A stretch of DNA of 64,000 nucleotides from Clostridia bacterium (GTDB lineage: Bacteria; Bacillota; Clostridia; RUG12999), in the NCBI GenBank assembly GCA_022801925.1, contig JAAWTG010000009.1, positions 1 through 64,000 on the forward strand, written 5' to 3'. Positions 28,514-38,626 of this stretch are shown here, piece after piece. The notes under the pieces are model-generated. The model saw only the letters and a program-made list of their open reading frames with translations, ran no database searches and was not told where the DNA came from. The position numbers and the translations under genes were made by a program. The first letter of the stretch is position 1, and each line of letters opens with the position of its first letter.

Positions 28514-29538
28514 CGGTGTGGTATAAAGACGCTGCAAATCATGACGACATTATTCTAAGCACTCGTATCCGTTTGGCGCGCAATCTTTCCGCCTTCCCTT
28601 TCAATGGAAAGATGAACGCTGACGAAGAACAGAAGGTGAATGAACAAATCCGCCGCGCCGTGCTGGATTCTGGCGCAACCATTGCTTCCTCTTTTCACTA
28701 CGAAGGTATGGACGCTATTACAGACACCCGCCGACTGGCGTTGATTGAGGAAAACTTAATGAGCCCCCAAATGCAATATCACATGAAGCATAAGGGGCTG
28801 TTGCTCGGCATGGACGATACGGTCAGCATTATGATAAATGAAGAAGACCATTTACGCATTCAATGTATTTTAGGCGGCTACCATTTGGACGAAGCCTATG
28901 AAAATGCGCGGCGCGTAGACCAAATTCTTAGTGAACAGGTTCAATATGCTAAAAATGACGCCTATGGATTTCTGACCAAATGTCCTACCAATACCGGAAC
29001 CGGAATGCGTGCTTCCGTCATGCTGCACCTGCCGGCGCTGAGTATGACGGACAATGTGGAACGCATGATGAACACCGTTGGAAAACTGGGCTTCACCGTC
29101 CGCGGCATGTATGGCGAAGGCAGTAAGGCTATCGGCGATTTATATCAGGTGTCCAACCAAATCACGCTTGGCGTGACGGAACAGGAAATCATCACGAAAT
29201 TGAAAAATGTTGTTGCCGCCGTTGTCAAACGGGAAAAAGAAATCCGCGCCATGTTGCAGCAAAACCATGCAGATGAACTGACTGATAAAATACTGCGGGC
29301 GCGCGGCACTTTGCAATTTGCACACATGCTGTCCAGCAACGAACTGACACAGTTGCTGTCGCTGGTGCGCATGGGTGTGGGGCTGGGGATTGTGACAGAC
29401 GTCCCTCTCTCCACCTTGACCGCACTGCTGATTGAAACCAAACCTGCAAACCTTATCTTGGGACAAAAAGGAGAGGACACCTCCACTGTCCATCGGGATA
29501 TTTTGCGGGCGCAGCAAGTGAAAAAAGCATTCCAATAA
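28510..29538 (+). CDS. mcsB: protein arginine kinase
   Basis: ILSTRIRLARNLSAFPF, CPTNTGTGMRASVMLHLPAL, RGMYGEGS; overlaps mcsA by ATGA. Confidence 0.96.
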   Translation: MTVWYKDAANHDDIILSTRIRLARNLSAFPFNGKMNADEEQKVNEQIRRAVLDSGATIASSFHYEGMDAITDTRRLALIEENLMSPQMQYHMKHKGLLLGMDDTVSIMINEEDHLRIQCILGGYHLDEAYENARRVDQILSEQVQYAKNDAYGFLTKCPTNTGTGMRASVMLHLPALSMTDNVERMMNTVGKLGFTVRGMYGEGSKAIGDLYQVSNQITLGVTEQEIITKLKNVVAAVVKREKEIRAMLQQNHADELTDKILRARGTLQFAHMLSSNELTQLLSLVRMGVGLGIVTDVPLSTLTALLIETKPANLILGQKGEDTSTVHRDILRAQQVKKAFQ

Positions 29539-29554
29539 AAGGAGGAATTTTACC

Positions 29555-32002
29555 ATGTTTGGATTTACATTATCTCAAAAAGCGGCAGCCGCACTGAAAC
29601 TGGCGGAGGAAACCGCCGCCAGTCTGGGACACGGCGTTGTGGGTACAGAACACCTGCTCGCCGGTCTGATTCGAGTGGAGGACTGTCTTGCCGCAAAAAT
29701 TTTGAAATCAAAAGGCATTACCATTGATAAATATATGCAGCAGCTGGGTCGCTACTATGGCAATTCCCTTGCCGACAAACCGTCGCGCAAAGTGGAAATG
29801 ACGCCGCGCAGCAAAAGCGTGCTGCAAATCAGCGTGAATGAATCCCAAAAACTCGGCAACACCTATATTGGCACAGAGCACATTCTGCTTGCCATCATCA
29901 TGGAGGGCGAAGGTCTTGCGGTTCGCATTCTGCACGAACTGGGCGTGAACGCACAGGATTTATATAACAGTTTGGTTCAGGCGCTGACAGAGGGCAGCCC
30001 CGCCGCCGCAGCCAAAGGACAAGACGGCAACGGCGATACGCCGACTCTAAATCAATTTGGACGCGATTTAACGCAGCAAGCGTCTGAAAATAAGTTCGAC
30101 CCTGTCATTGGACGGGACAGCGAAATTGAACGCGTGGTGGAAATTTTAAGCCGCCGCACCAAAAACAACCCTTGCCTGATTGGAGAACCGGGTGTTGGTA
30201 AAACAGCGATTGTAGAAGGATTGGCGCAGCGTATTGTTGCGGGCAACATTCCTGAAAGTTTGAAAAACAAACGTGTTTTCACGCTGGATTTATCCTCCAT
30301 GCTGGCGGGCGCGAAATACCGCGGCGATTTTGAAGAACGGCTGAAAACCGCAATTGACGAGGTGATTGAAGCCGGCAATGTCATTTTGTTCATTGACGAA
30401 ATGCACACCATCGTGGGCGCAGGCGCGGCAGAAGGCGCTATTGACGCTTCCAACATTTTAAAACCTGCTTTGGCACGCGGCGAAATGCAGGTCATTGGAG
30501 CGACAACGCTGGAGGAATACCGAAAATTCATTGAAAAAGACGCTGCATTGGAGCGGCGGTTTCAGTCCGTCAAAGTCGGTGAACCTACCGTGGAAGAAAC
30601 CATTGAAATTCTCAAAGGCATTCGCGATAAATATGAAGCGCACCACAAGGTGAAAATCACAGAACAATCCATTGTTGCGGCGGCGAAACTGTCCGCCCGC
30701 TATATCAGCGACCGTTTTCTGCCCGACAAGGCAATTGATTTGATTGACGAAGCAGCAGCTACCGTCCGTCTGCGCAACATGACAGCGCCGCCGGATTTGA
30801 AGGATTTGGAAGACCAACTTGACCGTCTCTCCAAAGAAAAAGAAGCCGCAGTGATGGGGCAGGATTTTGAAACAGCAGCGAAACTGCGTGACGAAGAACA
30901 GTCTCTTAAAAAATCGCTGGAGGAAAAGAAACAAAAATGGCAGGAAGAGAGCAAAAGTTCTCATTTGGAAGTGACTGAGGAAGATATTGCGGCAAAAATT
31001 GCAAAATGGACAGGGATTCCCGTCAACAAATTGGCAGCAGAGGAAAGTGAACGGCTGAAAAATCTGGAACATGTCCTGCATGAACGTGTGGTTGGACAGG
31101 AAGAAGCGGTTCATGCCGTGGCAAGAGCCGTCCGCCGCGGACGCGTTGGTCTGAAAGACCCCAAGCGTCCCATTGGCAGTTTTATTTTTCTCGGACCCAC
31201 AGGCGTTGGAAAAACCGAACTGTCCAAAGCGTTGGCGGAAGCAATTTTCGGCGATGAAAATGCCATAATTCGTATTGATATGTCGGAATATATGGAGAAA
31301 CACGCCGTGTCAAAATTAGTCGGTTCCCCTCCCGGCTATGTTGGATATGACGAAGGCGGGCAACTCACGGAAAAAATCCGCCGCAAGCCTTATTCCGTGA
31401 TACTGTTTGACGAAATTGAAAAGGCGCATCCGGACGTGTTCAATATTTTGCTGCAAATCATGGAAGACGGTGTTTTAACGGATTCACAGGGACGCAAGGT
31501 GGATTTTAAAAACACAGTTATCATCATGACCTCCAATACCGGCGCCCGTCTCATCACGGCGAATAAACGTCTGGGCTTCGGCAGCAGCGACGACCAACTG
31601 CGCGACTATGAAAGCATTAAAAACGACGTTATGGGCGAACTCAAACAGGCGTTCCGCCCTGAATTTCTCAACCGCGTGGATGATATTATTGTGTTCCACC
31701 AGCTCACGGAGGACAATATCGCCTCCATTGCAAAAATCATGCTGGACGGCTTGATGAACCGTCTTGCCGGAAATGGCATTGCCGCTTCCTATACGCAAGA
31801 GGTGGTGTCCTTTGTGGCAAAAGAAGGATTCGACCCTGTTTATGGCGCACGTCCCCTGCGGCGCGCAATCCAGTCCAAAATTGAGGACGCACTGGCGGAA
31901 GAAATGCTGGATCTCCGTATTGGCGAAGGCGACAGCATTGTGATTGATATCAAAGAGGATAAAGTCACTGTTCAAAAAGCGGCAGAAGTTGTTGTAAAAT
32001 AA
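29555..32002 (+). CDS. clpC: ATP-dependent Clp protease ATP-binding subunit ClpC
   Basis: Clp N-domain, Walker [19 protein letters not shown] and [19 protein letters not shown] motif in M-domain. Confidence 0.97.
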   Translation: MFGFTLSQKAAAALKLAEETAASLGHGVVGTEHLLAGLIRVEDCLAAKILKSKGITIDKYMQQLGRYYGNSLADKPSRKVEMTPRSKSVLQISVNESQKLGNTYIGTEHILLAIIMEGEGLAVRILHELGVNAQDLYNSLVQALTEGSPAAAAKGQDGNGDTPTLNQFGRDLTQQASENKFDPVIGRDSEIERVVEILSRRTKNNPCLIGEPGVGKTAIVEGLAQRIVAGNIPESLKNKRVFTLDLSSMLAGAKYRGDFEERLKTAIDEVIEAGNVILFIDEMHTIVGAGAAEGAIDASNILKPALARGEMQVIGATTLEEYRKFIEKDAALERRFQSVKVGEPTVEETIEILKGIRDKYEAHHKVKITEQSIVAAAKLSARYISDRFLPDKAIDLIDEAAATVRLRNMTAPPDLKDLEDQLDRLSKEKEAAVMGQDFETAAKLRDEEQSLKKSLEEKKQKWQEESKSSHLEVTEEDIAAKIAKWTGIPVNKLAAEESERLKNLEHVLHERVVGQEEAVHAVARAVRRGRVGLKDPKRPIGSFIFLGPTGVGKTELSKALAEAIFGDENAIIRIDMSEYMEKHAVSKLVGSPPGYVGYDEGGQLTEKIRRKPYSVILFDEIEKAHPDVFNILLQIMEDGVLTDSQGRKVDFKNTVIIMTSNTGARLITANKRLGFGSSDDQLRDYESIKNDVMGELKQAFRPEFLNRVDDIIVFHQLTEDNIASIAKIMLDGLMNRLAGNGIAASYTQEVVSFVAKEGFDPVYGARPLRRAIQSKIEDALAEEMLDLRIGEGDSIVIDIKEDKVTVQKAAEVVVK

Positions 32003-32012
32003 ATGCGCAATC

Positions 32013-32045
32013 AAACGCCCGCAATGTTTATTTGCGGGCGTTTTT
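32013..32045 (+). terminator. intrinsic terminator of ctsR-clpC operon
   Basis: AAACGCCCGCAA-N7-TTGCGGGCGTTTTT. Confidence 0.88.
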
Positions 32046-32222
32046 CTGTCTCCGGCATTTTATGTTTGGAAAAGGTTTATTATCTATAGCAACCTCATCA
32101 TTTATTAACAGGCTTTTATGCTATACGTCCTTTGCATTTTTTATGTAAAAACGCTTGCATTTTTACTTTGAATATGATATACTAAAGTTTAGTGAAGAAT
32201 TTTTTTCTTCTATATTTTATAT

Positions 32223-32297
32223 GGCCCGTTGGTCAAGCGGTTAAGACGCCGCCCTCTCACGGCGGAATCACGAGTTCGATTCTCGTACGGGTCACCA
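32223..32297 (+). tRNA. tRNA-Glu (anticodon CTC)
   Basis: Cloverleaf: acceptor GGCCCGT/ACGGGTC, anticodon arm CCGCC-CTCTCAC-GGCGG, T arm TTCGATT, encoded CCA. Confidence 0.95.
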
Positions 32298-32370
32298 ATT
32301 ATATTTATGTAATTACTTTCCTATTTTTGATTTCTCTTGCTTGGTTTTTCTTTAAAATATAATTATTGTG

Positions 32371-32673
32371 TTATTCAAGTTCCTTCATTCTTTCATGAAT
32401 CTGAAACGCAATTTTTGCTCCTACTATCATACCCATTTCAAAATAAACTTCTTCAAAAACAGATATTTGTTCTGCAAAATATCCTGATATTTCGTCATAT
32501 TCTTTTATATCAGAATACCGATTTCGGAAGAAAGCAGTTGCCTTTTTCTTTGCTTCATCAATGCGTTCTGAATATGTTTTTTCCGAAGGCTTTTCATAAT
32601 TTTCCCCTCCATACACCAAAAAAGTTTGAATACAATTTAAATTTGCTCTCTGCAATAAATCACTAAAATTCAT
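32371..32673 (-). CDS. hypothetical protein (100 aa)
   Basis: Charged helical protein, ORF ending ..YFEMGMIVGAKIAFQIHERMKELE; upstream RBS-like GGAG. Confidence 0.55.
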   Translation of the reverse strand: MNFSDLLQRANLNCIQTFLVYGGENYEKPSEKTYSERIDEAKKKATAFFRNRYSDIKEYDEISGYFAEQISVFEEVYFEMGMIVGAKIAFQIHERMKELE

Positions 32674-32841
32674 TATTATACTCCTTCCATATCGTTCAAA
32701 TGAACATTAGGATAATTCCTATTGTATTATTGGAAATACACTATACGTTTACTTCTTTGCTATTTTTTCACCCCCCTATCATACAATTTTTAACTCGTTC
32801 AAAAAAATTTTCACCCCCATCCATCAATTTAATAATTTATC

Positions 32842-32870
32842 TATAAATCATTAAATTTAATTATAAATCA
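32842..32870. repeat. 20-bp imperfect tandem element upstream of HTH gene pair
   Basis: CTATAAATCATTAAATTTAA / TTATAAATCAAAAAGTTTAA (16/20 identical, 20-bp spacing); a related TATAAATTA at 32915-32923. Confidence 0.45.
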
Positions 32871-32928
32871 AAAAGTTTAATTTGTCAATGTACTTTTTAA
32901 ATAAATAGTTAAATTATAAATTATTTAT

Positions 32929-32957
32929 TTGATTTATTCAATTTTTTAGTGTATAAT
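32929..32957 (+). promoter_or_regulatory. sigmaA-like promoter of HTH gene pair
   Basis: TTGATT-N17-TATAAT, followed by AAGGAG RBS and ATG at 32980. Confidence 0.65.
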
Positions 32958-32979
32958 TAACAATGTAAGGAGTGATTTT

Positions 32980-33195
32980 ATGAGCATGGCAAAAATAATA
33001 AGGACTTTACTAATAGAACGAGATATGACAATGACTGAAATGGCGGAAAAATTAGGAACATCTGTTCAAAACATCAGTGGAAAACTACATCGGGATAACT
33101 TTTCTGAAAAAGAATTACAAGATATTGCAAAGGTTTGTAACGCTACATTTTCAGGGAGTTTTATACTGAATGATACCGGAAAAGAAATTAAATAA
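32980..33195 (+). CDS. small XRE-like HTH protein (71 aa)
   Basis: IIRTLLIERDMTMTEMAEKLGTSVQNISGKLHRDNFSEKELQDIAKVCNATFSGSFIL; HTH_3-like. Confidence 0.8.
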   Translation: MSMAKIIRTLLIERDMTMTEMAEKLGTSVQNISGKLHRDNFSEKELQDIAKVCNATFSGSFILNDTGKEIK

Positions 33196-33213
33196 TTCTG
33201 AGGTTTGATAATT

Positions 33214-33429
33214 ATGGGAATGGCGATAAAAGTAAAAATGTTGCTTGCTGCAAAAGAAATGACGATTAGCGAGTTAGCAGAAAAAATTGAGCCGAAAACA
33301 ACGGCGCAAAATATTGGCGCAAAATTAAAACGAGATAATTTAACCGAAAAAGATTTACACGCCATTGCAAAAGCATGTGGCGTGACTTTTGAGGGAAGTT
33401 TTATTTTTGACGATGGTAGAAAGATTTAA
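33214..33429 (+). CDS. small XRE-like HTH protein, paralog of the preceding gene
   Basis: IKVKMLLAAKEMTISELAEKIEPKTTAQNIGAKLKRDNLTEKDLHAIAKACGVTFEGSFIFDDGRKI; ATG 33214. Confidence 0.8.
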   Translation: MGMAIKVKMLLAAKEMTISELAEKIEPKTTAQNIGAKLKRDNLTEKDLHAIAKACGVTFEGSFIFDDGRKI

Positions 33430-33512
33430 TAAACAGGAAACGTCTAACGGCGTGCTCCTAACTTTGTAAAGTACCAATAAGAATAAAATTGAGTCTTTCC
33501 CAAAGATTGTGT

Positions 33513-33558
33513 AAACCACCAAACAGATGTATAATAAATACAAAGTTTGGTGGTTTTG
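33513..33558 (+). terminator. hairpin terminator downstream of HTH pair
   Basis: AAACCACCAAAC-N20-GTTTGGTGGTTTT. Confidence 0.6.
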
Positions 33559-33769
33559 CTATTTCAATAAACAATATAAATAATCGGACATGATACACTA
33601 ATTCCGGCAAACGCTCCCGCTGCCCAAAATATGTACATAGAAATACTCAAATTGCTATGCCGAACCGCCTATATCTTTTCTGTATTAGACAGCACTTCTA
33701 CTCTGGACGCTTCAACATATTTCTTAGTTGTTTCAGCCACCGCTGCCGAATTGTATCCAGTTCCGCCCT

Positions 33770-35962
33770 CTATTCGCCTTCCTTCTGCACGGTCATTTCT
33801 GTTCTGAATTGCTTTGGACTAACCCCCTCAAACCGTTTGAATGCCCGATTAAATACTGCCGCACTGTTAAACCCTACGGCTGCAGCAACATATTCAATGG
33901 TCTTCTGTTCATCCAACAGCCATTCCTTTGCTTTTTCAATCCTGCATTTAATAATGTAGTCCGCGATTCCTTCTCCTGTCCATTCTTTAAACTTACTGGA
34001 CAAATAGTTTGGTGTTAATCCAAACTCCTCCGCAAGCATTTTTACGCAAATCTGATTATCCTGATAGTTTTCTCTGATGAACGATTTAATTTGTTCCGCC
34101 CGGCTTGATCTCACCAGCTTTGTACCGACACTCATTTTTCGTTTCACTTCTTCACAGAAAATTTCAATCATTTTGAAAATACTGCTCTTCATACCGTCCA
34201 CCGTTGTCTGCATGTTGGCTTCAAAAAGCTTTTGACAAATCAACTTGTATTCATTGCCCTCCAGCAGTCCGCTCGCATTTTTTATAATCGTGCTGCCAAC
34301 TGCCATTGTAAGCCCCCGGAAAATAATAAAATCAATTTTCCGTTCCTTTATGTTATAATCAAAAATTTCATTGACCGCCTGCACCGCCGCCTCGTATTCC
34401 CCCAGTCTGATACGGTTGACGAAATTGTTTTCCATTGCTAATGTATATTCATATCGGTCATATGAACTAATATCTTCTTCATCTGAAAACACCACTTTAT
34501 CCTTTTCCAGAAAACTATCATTAATCAGCTTGGCAACCTGCCAATATAAATCCGGCAATGCGGAAATCTCATCTGTGACTTGGCTCACGATGCAAATGCA
34601 GCTATAATTATATTTTTCTCTAAGGACGTCATTTATATTGTTGATGATATGGATATATTCCTCATTATCCAGCGGACGGCGAAAATACGAAATTATCCCT
34701 ACATGAAAATCGCCGATTGCACAAAAACAGGTGTTTGCGTTTTCTCCTATTGCATTTGAAAACGACTCTATACTATATTTTCGTGCCGCACGCTCCCCAA
34801 GACTTCTGTGCGGCTGCTCCTGCTCCTGTAATGGAATGACTTCAATCGCCACTACCACAAAATATTTCCCATTCAGCGGCAAATTATTTTCAGCAAAAAA
34901 ATTGGGGTTGAGCACATCAGGCGGAAGCTTTCGCAGCAAAATCTGTGACAGTAAATTTTCTCTGATTTTTTTCCCCTGTACCATAATTTTTTCTTCGTTT
35001 CTTCTGTCCTTCTCATAACTGATTTTTGAAAACTGCCAAGCAATCGCGCCGCAGAGTATAATACTCATTAAATAACAGAAAAGGAAGCTATATTTTACTG
35101 CATTTATTTTTTTGTTAACTTCTTTTTCCGGTACACAAAGGACATATTTGATTTCTTTGTCCTCCGCACTTGTATAAGTAACAAACTGTTTTTGCGCACC
35201 AAATCCATAAATGCTATTTCCGCTGTCACCAGCTATGTCAAGCTCTAGTGGTTCTTGCGCTGATGTAAACAGAAGATTGTTCTGGGCATCCAGAATATAG
35301 CAATCCCCTTTCACTTCTTTTGCAGAAGCCTTCAGCATTGCATTGATTTCATAATCATTCAGTTTTAAAATAATTGCAATGTCCTCCTTGTTATGGTGTG
35401 TCTGCAAATTATAAACACAAAACAATCCTGTGTCCGTGATGGATATCATTTTTTTCTGATATATCTCTGCGCCAAACAAATCGTGCAGCCAAGCCTCTTT
35501 ACTGCTGTAACCGTTTTGAAAAGCAAAACGATATGCTGCTTCCAAATCCATCATACCGTCGAAATCAATACACATATCTTGTTTTTCTAAAATCAGCATA
35601 CCATCCTTCAAAAGACGGTTACTGGAAATCACACTTCCCAATTCTTTTGAAATATTTTTAATATACTCTGTTTTCTTATCTGCTCTGATATGGGGTAAAT
35701 TTACCAGGCTCTGTACCGCAACAGACTGCACCAATGTATCTACACCGCACTGCATATCATAAAAATATAGCTCAAACGAACTTTGCATATACTCCACAAT
35801 GGATGACATCGCCTCGCTGTTCATCTCCGCAATTACCTTGGACGCCGTTTGATATCCTATGGTATTAAAAATGAGAGACAGTATGATAATGACCAGATAA
35901 CTTCCCTTTATCCAAATCTTACTGTTTTTGTTAAGCATTCGTTCTAAAAATTTTCGAATCAT
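33770..35962 (-). CDS. membrane-anchored AraC-family transcriptional regulator with extracytoplasmic sensor region
   Basis: N-terminal TM, extracytoplasmic region, second TM (YSFLFCYLMSIILCGAIAW), C-terminal AraC HTH (ICVKMLAEEFGLTPNYLSSKFKEWTGEGIADYIIKCRIEKAKEWLLDEQKTIEYVAAAVGFNSAAVFNRAFKRFEGVSPKQFR). Confidence 0.9.
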   Translation of the reverse strand: MIRKFLERMLNKNSKIWIKGSYLVIIILSLIFNTIGYQTASKVIAEMNSEAMSSIVEYMQSSFELYFYDMQCGVDTLVQSVAVQSLVNLPHIRADKKTEYIKNISKELGSVISSNRLLKDGMLILEKQDMCIDFDGMMDLEAAYRFAFQNGYSSKEAWLHDLFGAEIYQKKMISITDTGLFCVYNLQTHHNKEDIAIILKLNDYEINAMLKASAKEVKGDCYILDAQNNLLFTSAQEPLELDIAGDSGNSIYGFGAQKQFVTYTSAEDKEIKYVLCVPEKEVNKKINAVKYSFLFCYLMSIILCGAIAWQFSKISYEKDRRNEEKIMVQGKKIRENLLSQILLRKLPPDVLNPNFFAENNLPLNGKYFVVVAIEVIPLQEQEQPHRSLGERAARKYSIESFSNAIGENANTCFCAIGDFHVGIISYFRRPLDNEEYIHIINNINDVLREKYNYSCICIVSQVTDEISALPDLYWQVAKLINDSFLEKDKVVFSDEEDISSYDRYEYTLAMENNFVNRIRLGEYEAAVQAVNEIFDYNIKERKIDFIIFRGLTMAVGSTIIKNASGLLEGNEYKLICQKLFEANMQTTVDGMKSSIFKMIEIFCEEVKRKMSVGTKLVRSSRAEQIKSFIRENYQDNQICVKMLAEEFGLTPNYLSSKFKEWTGEGIADYIIKCRIEKAKEWLLDEQKTIEYVAAAVGFNSAAVFNRAFKRFEGVSPKQFRTEMTVQKEGE

Positions 35963-35998
35963 TCAATCAATCCACTCTCTAAAATTCCGTTTTTCCGA

Positions 35999-36034
35999 AA
36001 TGACAGAGTCGGCTCCGCAGCCGACTCTGTCATT
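35999..36034. other. 16-bp perfect intercistronic stem-loop
   Basis: AATGACAGAGTCGGCT-CCGC-AGCCGACTCTGTCATT between the solute-binding protein gene and the regulator gene; T-tract only on the + (non-coding) side. Confidence 0.85.
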
Positions 36035-36058
36035 CTTTTTTCCTATCATTTTATCGCC

Positions 36059-37636
36059 TTACCGTTTTAGATACCGGTCATATGCATTCTGATAAATCTG
36101 AATATATTCATCGAGTTTAATGGATTTCAGTTCGTCAATGAAATCTTCAAACTCGTTGATATTTCGTGTTCCCTGCACAAATTTCAATACGTTCTCCGAA
36201 ACATAAGTTAAAATCTCTGCATTTATGGAAGCAATCCGGTCGCTTTCTTCTATGGTAAAAGTAACCGGCGGCAAAGTATGTGCCTTCACATTTTCCGTTG
36301 CCTGCGTCCACAGCTCCAGCGCATCCTTCTGCTGCTGGAACGGATAGTATTGTCTGATATAGTCCTCCGCCTCATTAAATCCTGGCGCCGAATTGGTAGC
36401 GCGGCAGTAACGCTGCAGCATCTCCGCAATGCTGAGTCCTTCCGGATTTTTAAGAATCTGTTCTGTATAAACCGGCTTTCCGTCTACCATATTATAGGAT
36501 TCGCCTTCCACGCCATAATTGCAAAGCATCATTCCCTCATCACTATAGAGATAGTCTGCCCATTCGACAGCCAGCTGCGGCGTTTTGCAGGCGGTCGTAA
36601 TTGCCAGAAACGGATAACTTGCCTCATGTGCCAATGGCGTTAGGATAGGCTGTTCTCCTTTTACCGCTACCGGATAGGGCGCTGCCGTAAGATTATAGGA
36701 TGGATTTTTCTCCTTCTGCATTTGTAAATACCGTCCCATCCCACTTCCGATATAAGTAAACATTGCACCGGCATCACCGTTTGTTATTTTGGAATCCAAT
36801 GCCGCGCTATTATTTGTTTCATAGTTTCTATCTAAAAGTCCTTCTTCATACCAGCGGTTCATCAACATAATCCAGTCTTTATATGCCGGTTCTGCCGGAC
36901 CGAATTTTACTACGCCGTTTTCTACGTAAAAGCCTTTCCCAACGTTAAACGCATTATTAAACGTGTTGTTATACCCACCTATAGAAAACAAGGTTGCATC
37001 ACCTGTAAACGGCGCATCGGCGCCCTTCTGCTCCTTAAATGCGCGCAAAACTGTTTCCCATTCATCAATAGTCTGGGGCATCGATAAATTCAGTTCATCA
37101 AGCCAGTCCTGCCGAATCACAATACCGCCGAAAATCCGGTATTTTCCCATATTCAGAGCTGGAAATCCATAAATACTTCCGCTGTCTGTTTTCGTTTGTT
37201 TTTCATATTCCTTGTTTTCCCGAATGGCTCGCGTGAAATTCGGCGCACTTTTTTCCAGATAATCATTCAGCTTAATAATCACATTATCGTTGATTGCCTT
37301 TTCCGGCCCTCCCACATAACTTATCCAGCTATATTCCACCATGTCCGGCAGGTCTTTGGAAGCGATCATCAGATTGAATTTTTCTCCCTCCTGACCGGTA
37401 GGCGGATGGATAAAATCAATATGTACACCGGTTCGTTTCTCCAGCTCCCGATACATGCTGACCTCACCCATTGTCCGGTAAACGGAAACAATTCCGCTGG
37501 GCATTGCGCACCAGTAAGTCAGACTTTTATCGCTGCCGTTTTCTGTAGCATTCTGTTCATTTTTCTGCCCGCAGCCGGAAAGCAGCAACGCAATGCTTAA
37601 CAGACCGACCGCTACCCTTTTTAGATTCTTTTTCAT
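36059..37636 (-). CDS. extracellular solute-binding lipoprotein (LplA-like, CUT1-type ABC importer)
   Basis: Lipobox LLLSGCGQK; MIASKDLPDMVEYSW, adjacent LplB/LplC-type permeases. Confidence 0.9.
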   Translation of the reverse strand: MKKNLKRVAVGLLSIALLLSGCGQKNEQNATENGSDKSLTYWCAMPSGIVSVYRTMGEVSMYRELEKRTGVHIDFIHPPTGQEGEKFNLMIASKDLPDMVEYSWISYVGGPEKAINDNVIIKLNDYLEKSAPNFTRAIRENKEYEKQTKTDSGSIYGFPALNMGKYRIFGGIVIRQDWLDELNLSMPQTIDEWETVLRAFKEQKGADAPFTGDATLFSIGGYNNTFNNAFNVGKGFYVENGVVKFGPAEPAYKDWIMLMNRWYEEGLLDRNYETNNSAALDSKITNGDAGAMFTYIGSGMGRYLQMQKEKNPSYNLTAAPYPVAVKGEQPILTPLAHEASYPFLAITTACKTPQLAVEWADYLYSDEGMMLCNYGVEGESYNMVDGKPVYTEQILKNPEGLSIAEMLQRYCRATNSAPGFNEAEDYIRQYYPFQQQKDALELWTQATENVKAHTLPPVTFTIEESDRIASINAEILTYVSENVLKFVQGTRNINEFEDFIDELKSIKLDEYIQIYQNAYDRYLKR

Positions 37637-37732
37637 TTTTATCACTCATTTCCTTCCTGTGCCAAAGACACAACCCTTGCATTGCAGCCGCCGCAGATAC
37701 CCTCTGCCATGCCGCAAATGCTCCCTGTTATA

Positions 37733-38614
37733 TTATTTCACTGCGCCAATCATAATTCCTTTCACAAAATACTTTTGAATAAAAGGATATACAAATAAAA
37801 CCGGTATCGTTGCCACTAAGATAGTGGCATATTTAATGCTTTCACCCATGATAAATTTATCCGATGCGCTTGTATCGCCCATCATGCTCTCCATGGAATT
37901 CAGCAGCAATATTTCCCGCAGAATTAATTGCAGGGGATACTTATTTCTTGTTTCTATATAAAGCATTGCGTTAAACCAAGAATTCCAATGTCCCACACCG
38001 TAGAAGAGCGCCATAACGGCAATCGTCGGAATGGACAGCGGCAAAATAATCCGGAACAGTATCAAAATGTCATTGGCGCCGTCAATGGTTGCCGCTTCTG
38101 TGATAGCGGTTGGAATACCTTCAAAATTTGTCCGCATAATCAGCATATTATATGTACTGATGAGTCCCGGCAGAATCAGCGCCCAAAGACTGTCGCCAAG
38201 ATTAAGATAGTTGTTTATCAGCAAATAGCCCGGTATCATACCGCCTGAAAAATACATGGTAAATATCATAAACAGCGCGAGCGGTTTTCTGAGAGCAAAA
38301 CCTCTCCTGGTCAGCAAAAATGCCGCTACGGACGTAAATAGCAAATTCAAGCAGGTGCCGACTACCACAAGCAGAATCGTATTCCGGTATCCCGAAAAAA
38401 TATTGGGATTCGCTATCACCGCCCGGTAGGCTGCCCACGAAAATCCTTTCGGAAAAAGCATGAGTCCTCTTGCACCAATCAACTGCGTACTGTCTGACAG
38501 GGAGCAGGTGATACAATAGTAAAAAGGATAAATTGTAATTACCATCATAAACAACATAAAAAGTACATTCATTACTTCAAAGCAGCGTCTGCCGATGCTT
38601 TTTTTTATAACCAC
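37733..38614 (-). CDS. carbohydrate ABC transporter permease (LplC/YtcP-like)
   Basis: EAATIDGANDILILFRIILPLSIPTIAVMALFYGVGHWNSWFNAMLYI (EAA loop). Confidence 0.92.
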   Translation of the reverse strand: MVIKKSIGRRCFEVMNVLFMLFMMVITIYPFYYCITCSLSDSTQLIGARGLMLFPKGFSWAAYRAVIANPNIFSGYRNTILLVVVGTCLNLLFTSVAAFLLTRRGFALRKPLALFMIFTMYFSGGMIPGYLLINNYLNLGDSLWALILPGLISTYNMLIMRTNFEGIPTAITEAATIDGANDILILFRIILPLSIPTIAVMALFYGVGHWNSWFNAMLYIETRNKYPLQLILREILLLNSMESMMGDTSASDKFIMGESIKYATILVATIPVLFVYPFIQKYFVKGIMIGAVK

Positions 38615-38626
38615 ACAAATCCCCCC

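Noticed and set aside
32223-33640. tRNA-Glu as integration site with att duplication
   Set aside because: I saw no second copy of the tRNA 3' end (CGTACGGGTCACCA) downstream and no integrase gene; only AT bias supports it.
33590-33769. Coding-like minus-strand stretch after the AraC regulator (RIEGGTGYNSAAVAETTKKYVEASRVEVLSNTEKI*)
   Set aside because: Short, no start or RBS, no confident family; may be a decayed fragment but evidence is too thin.
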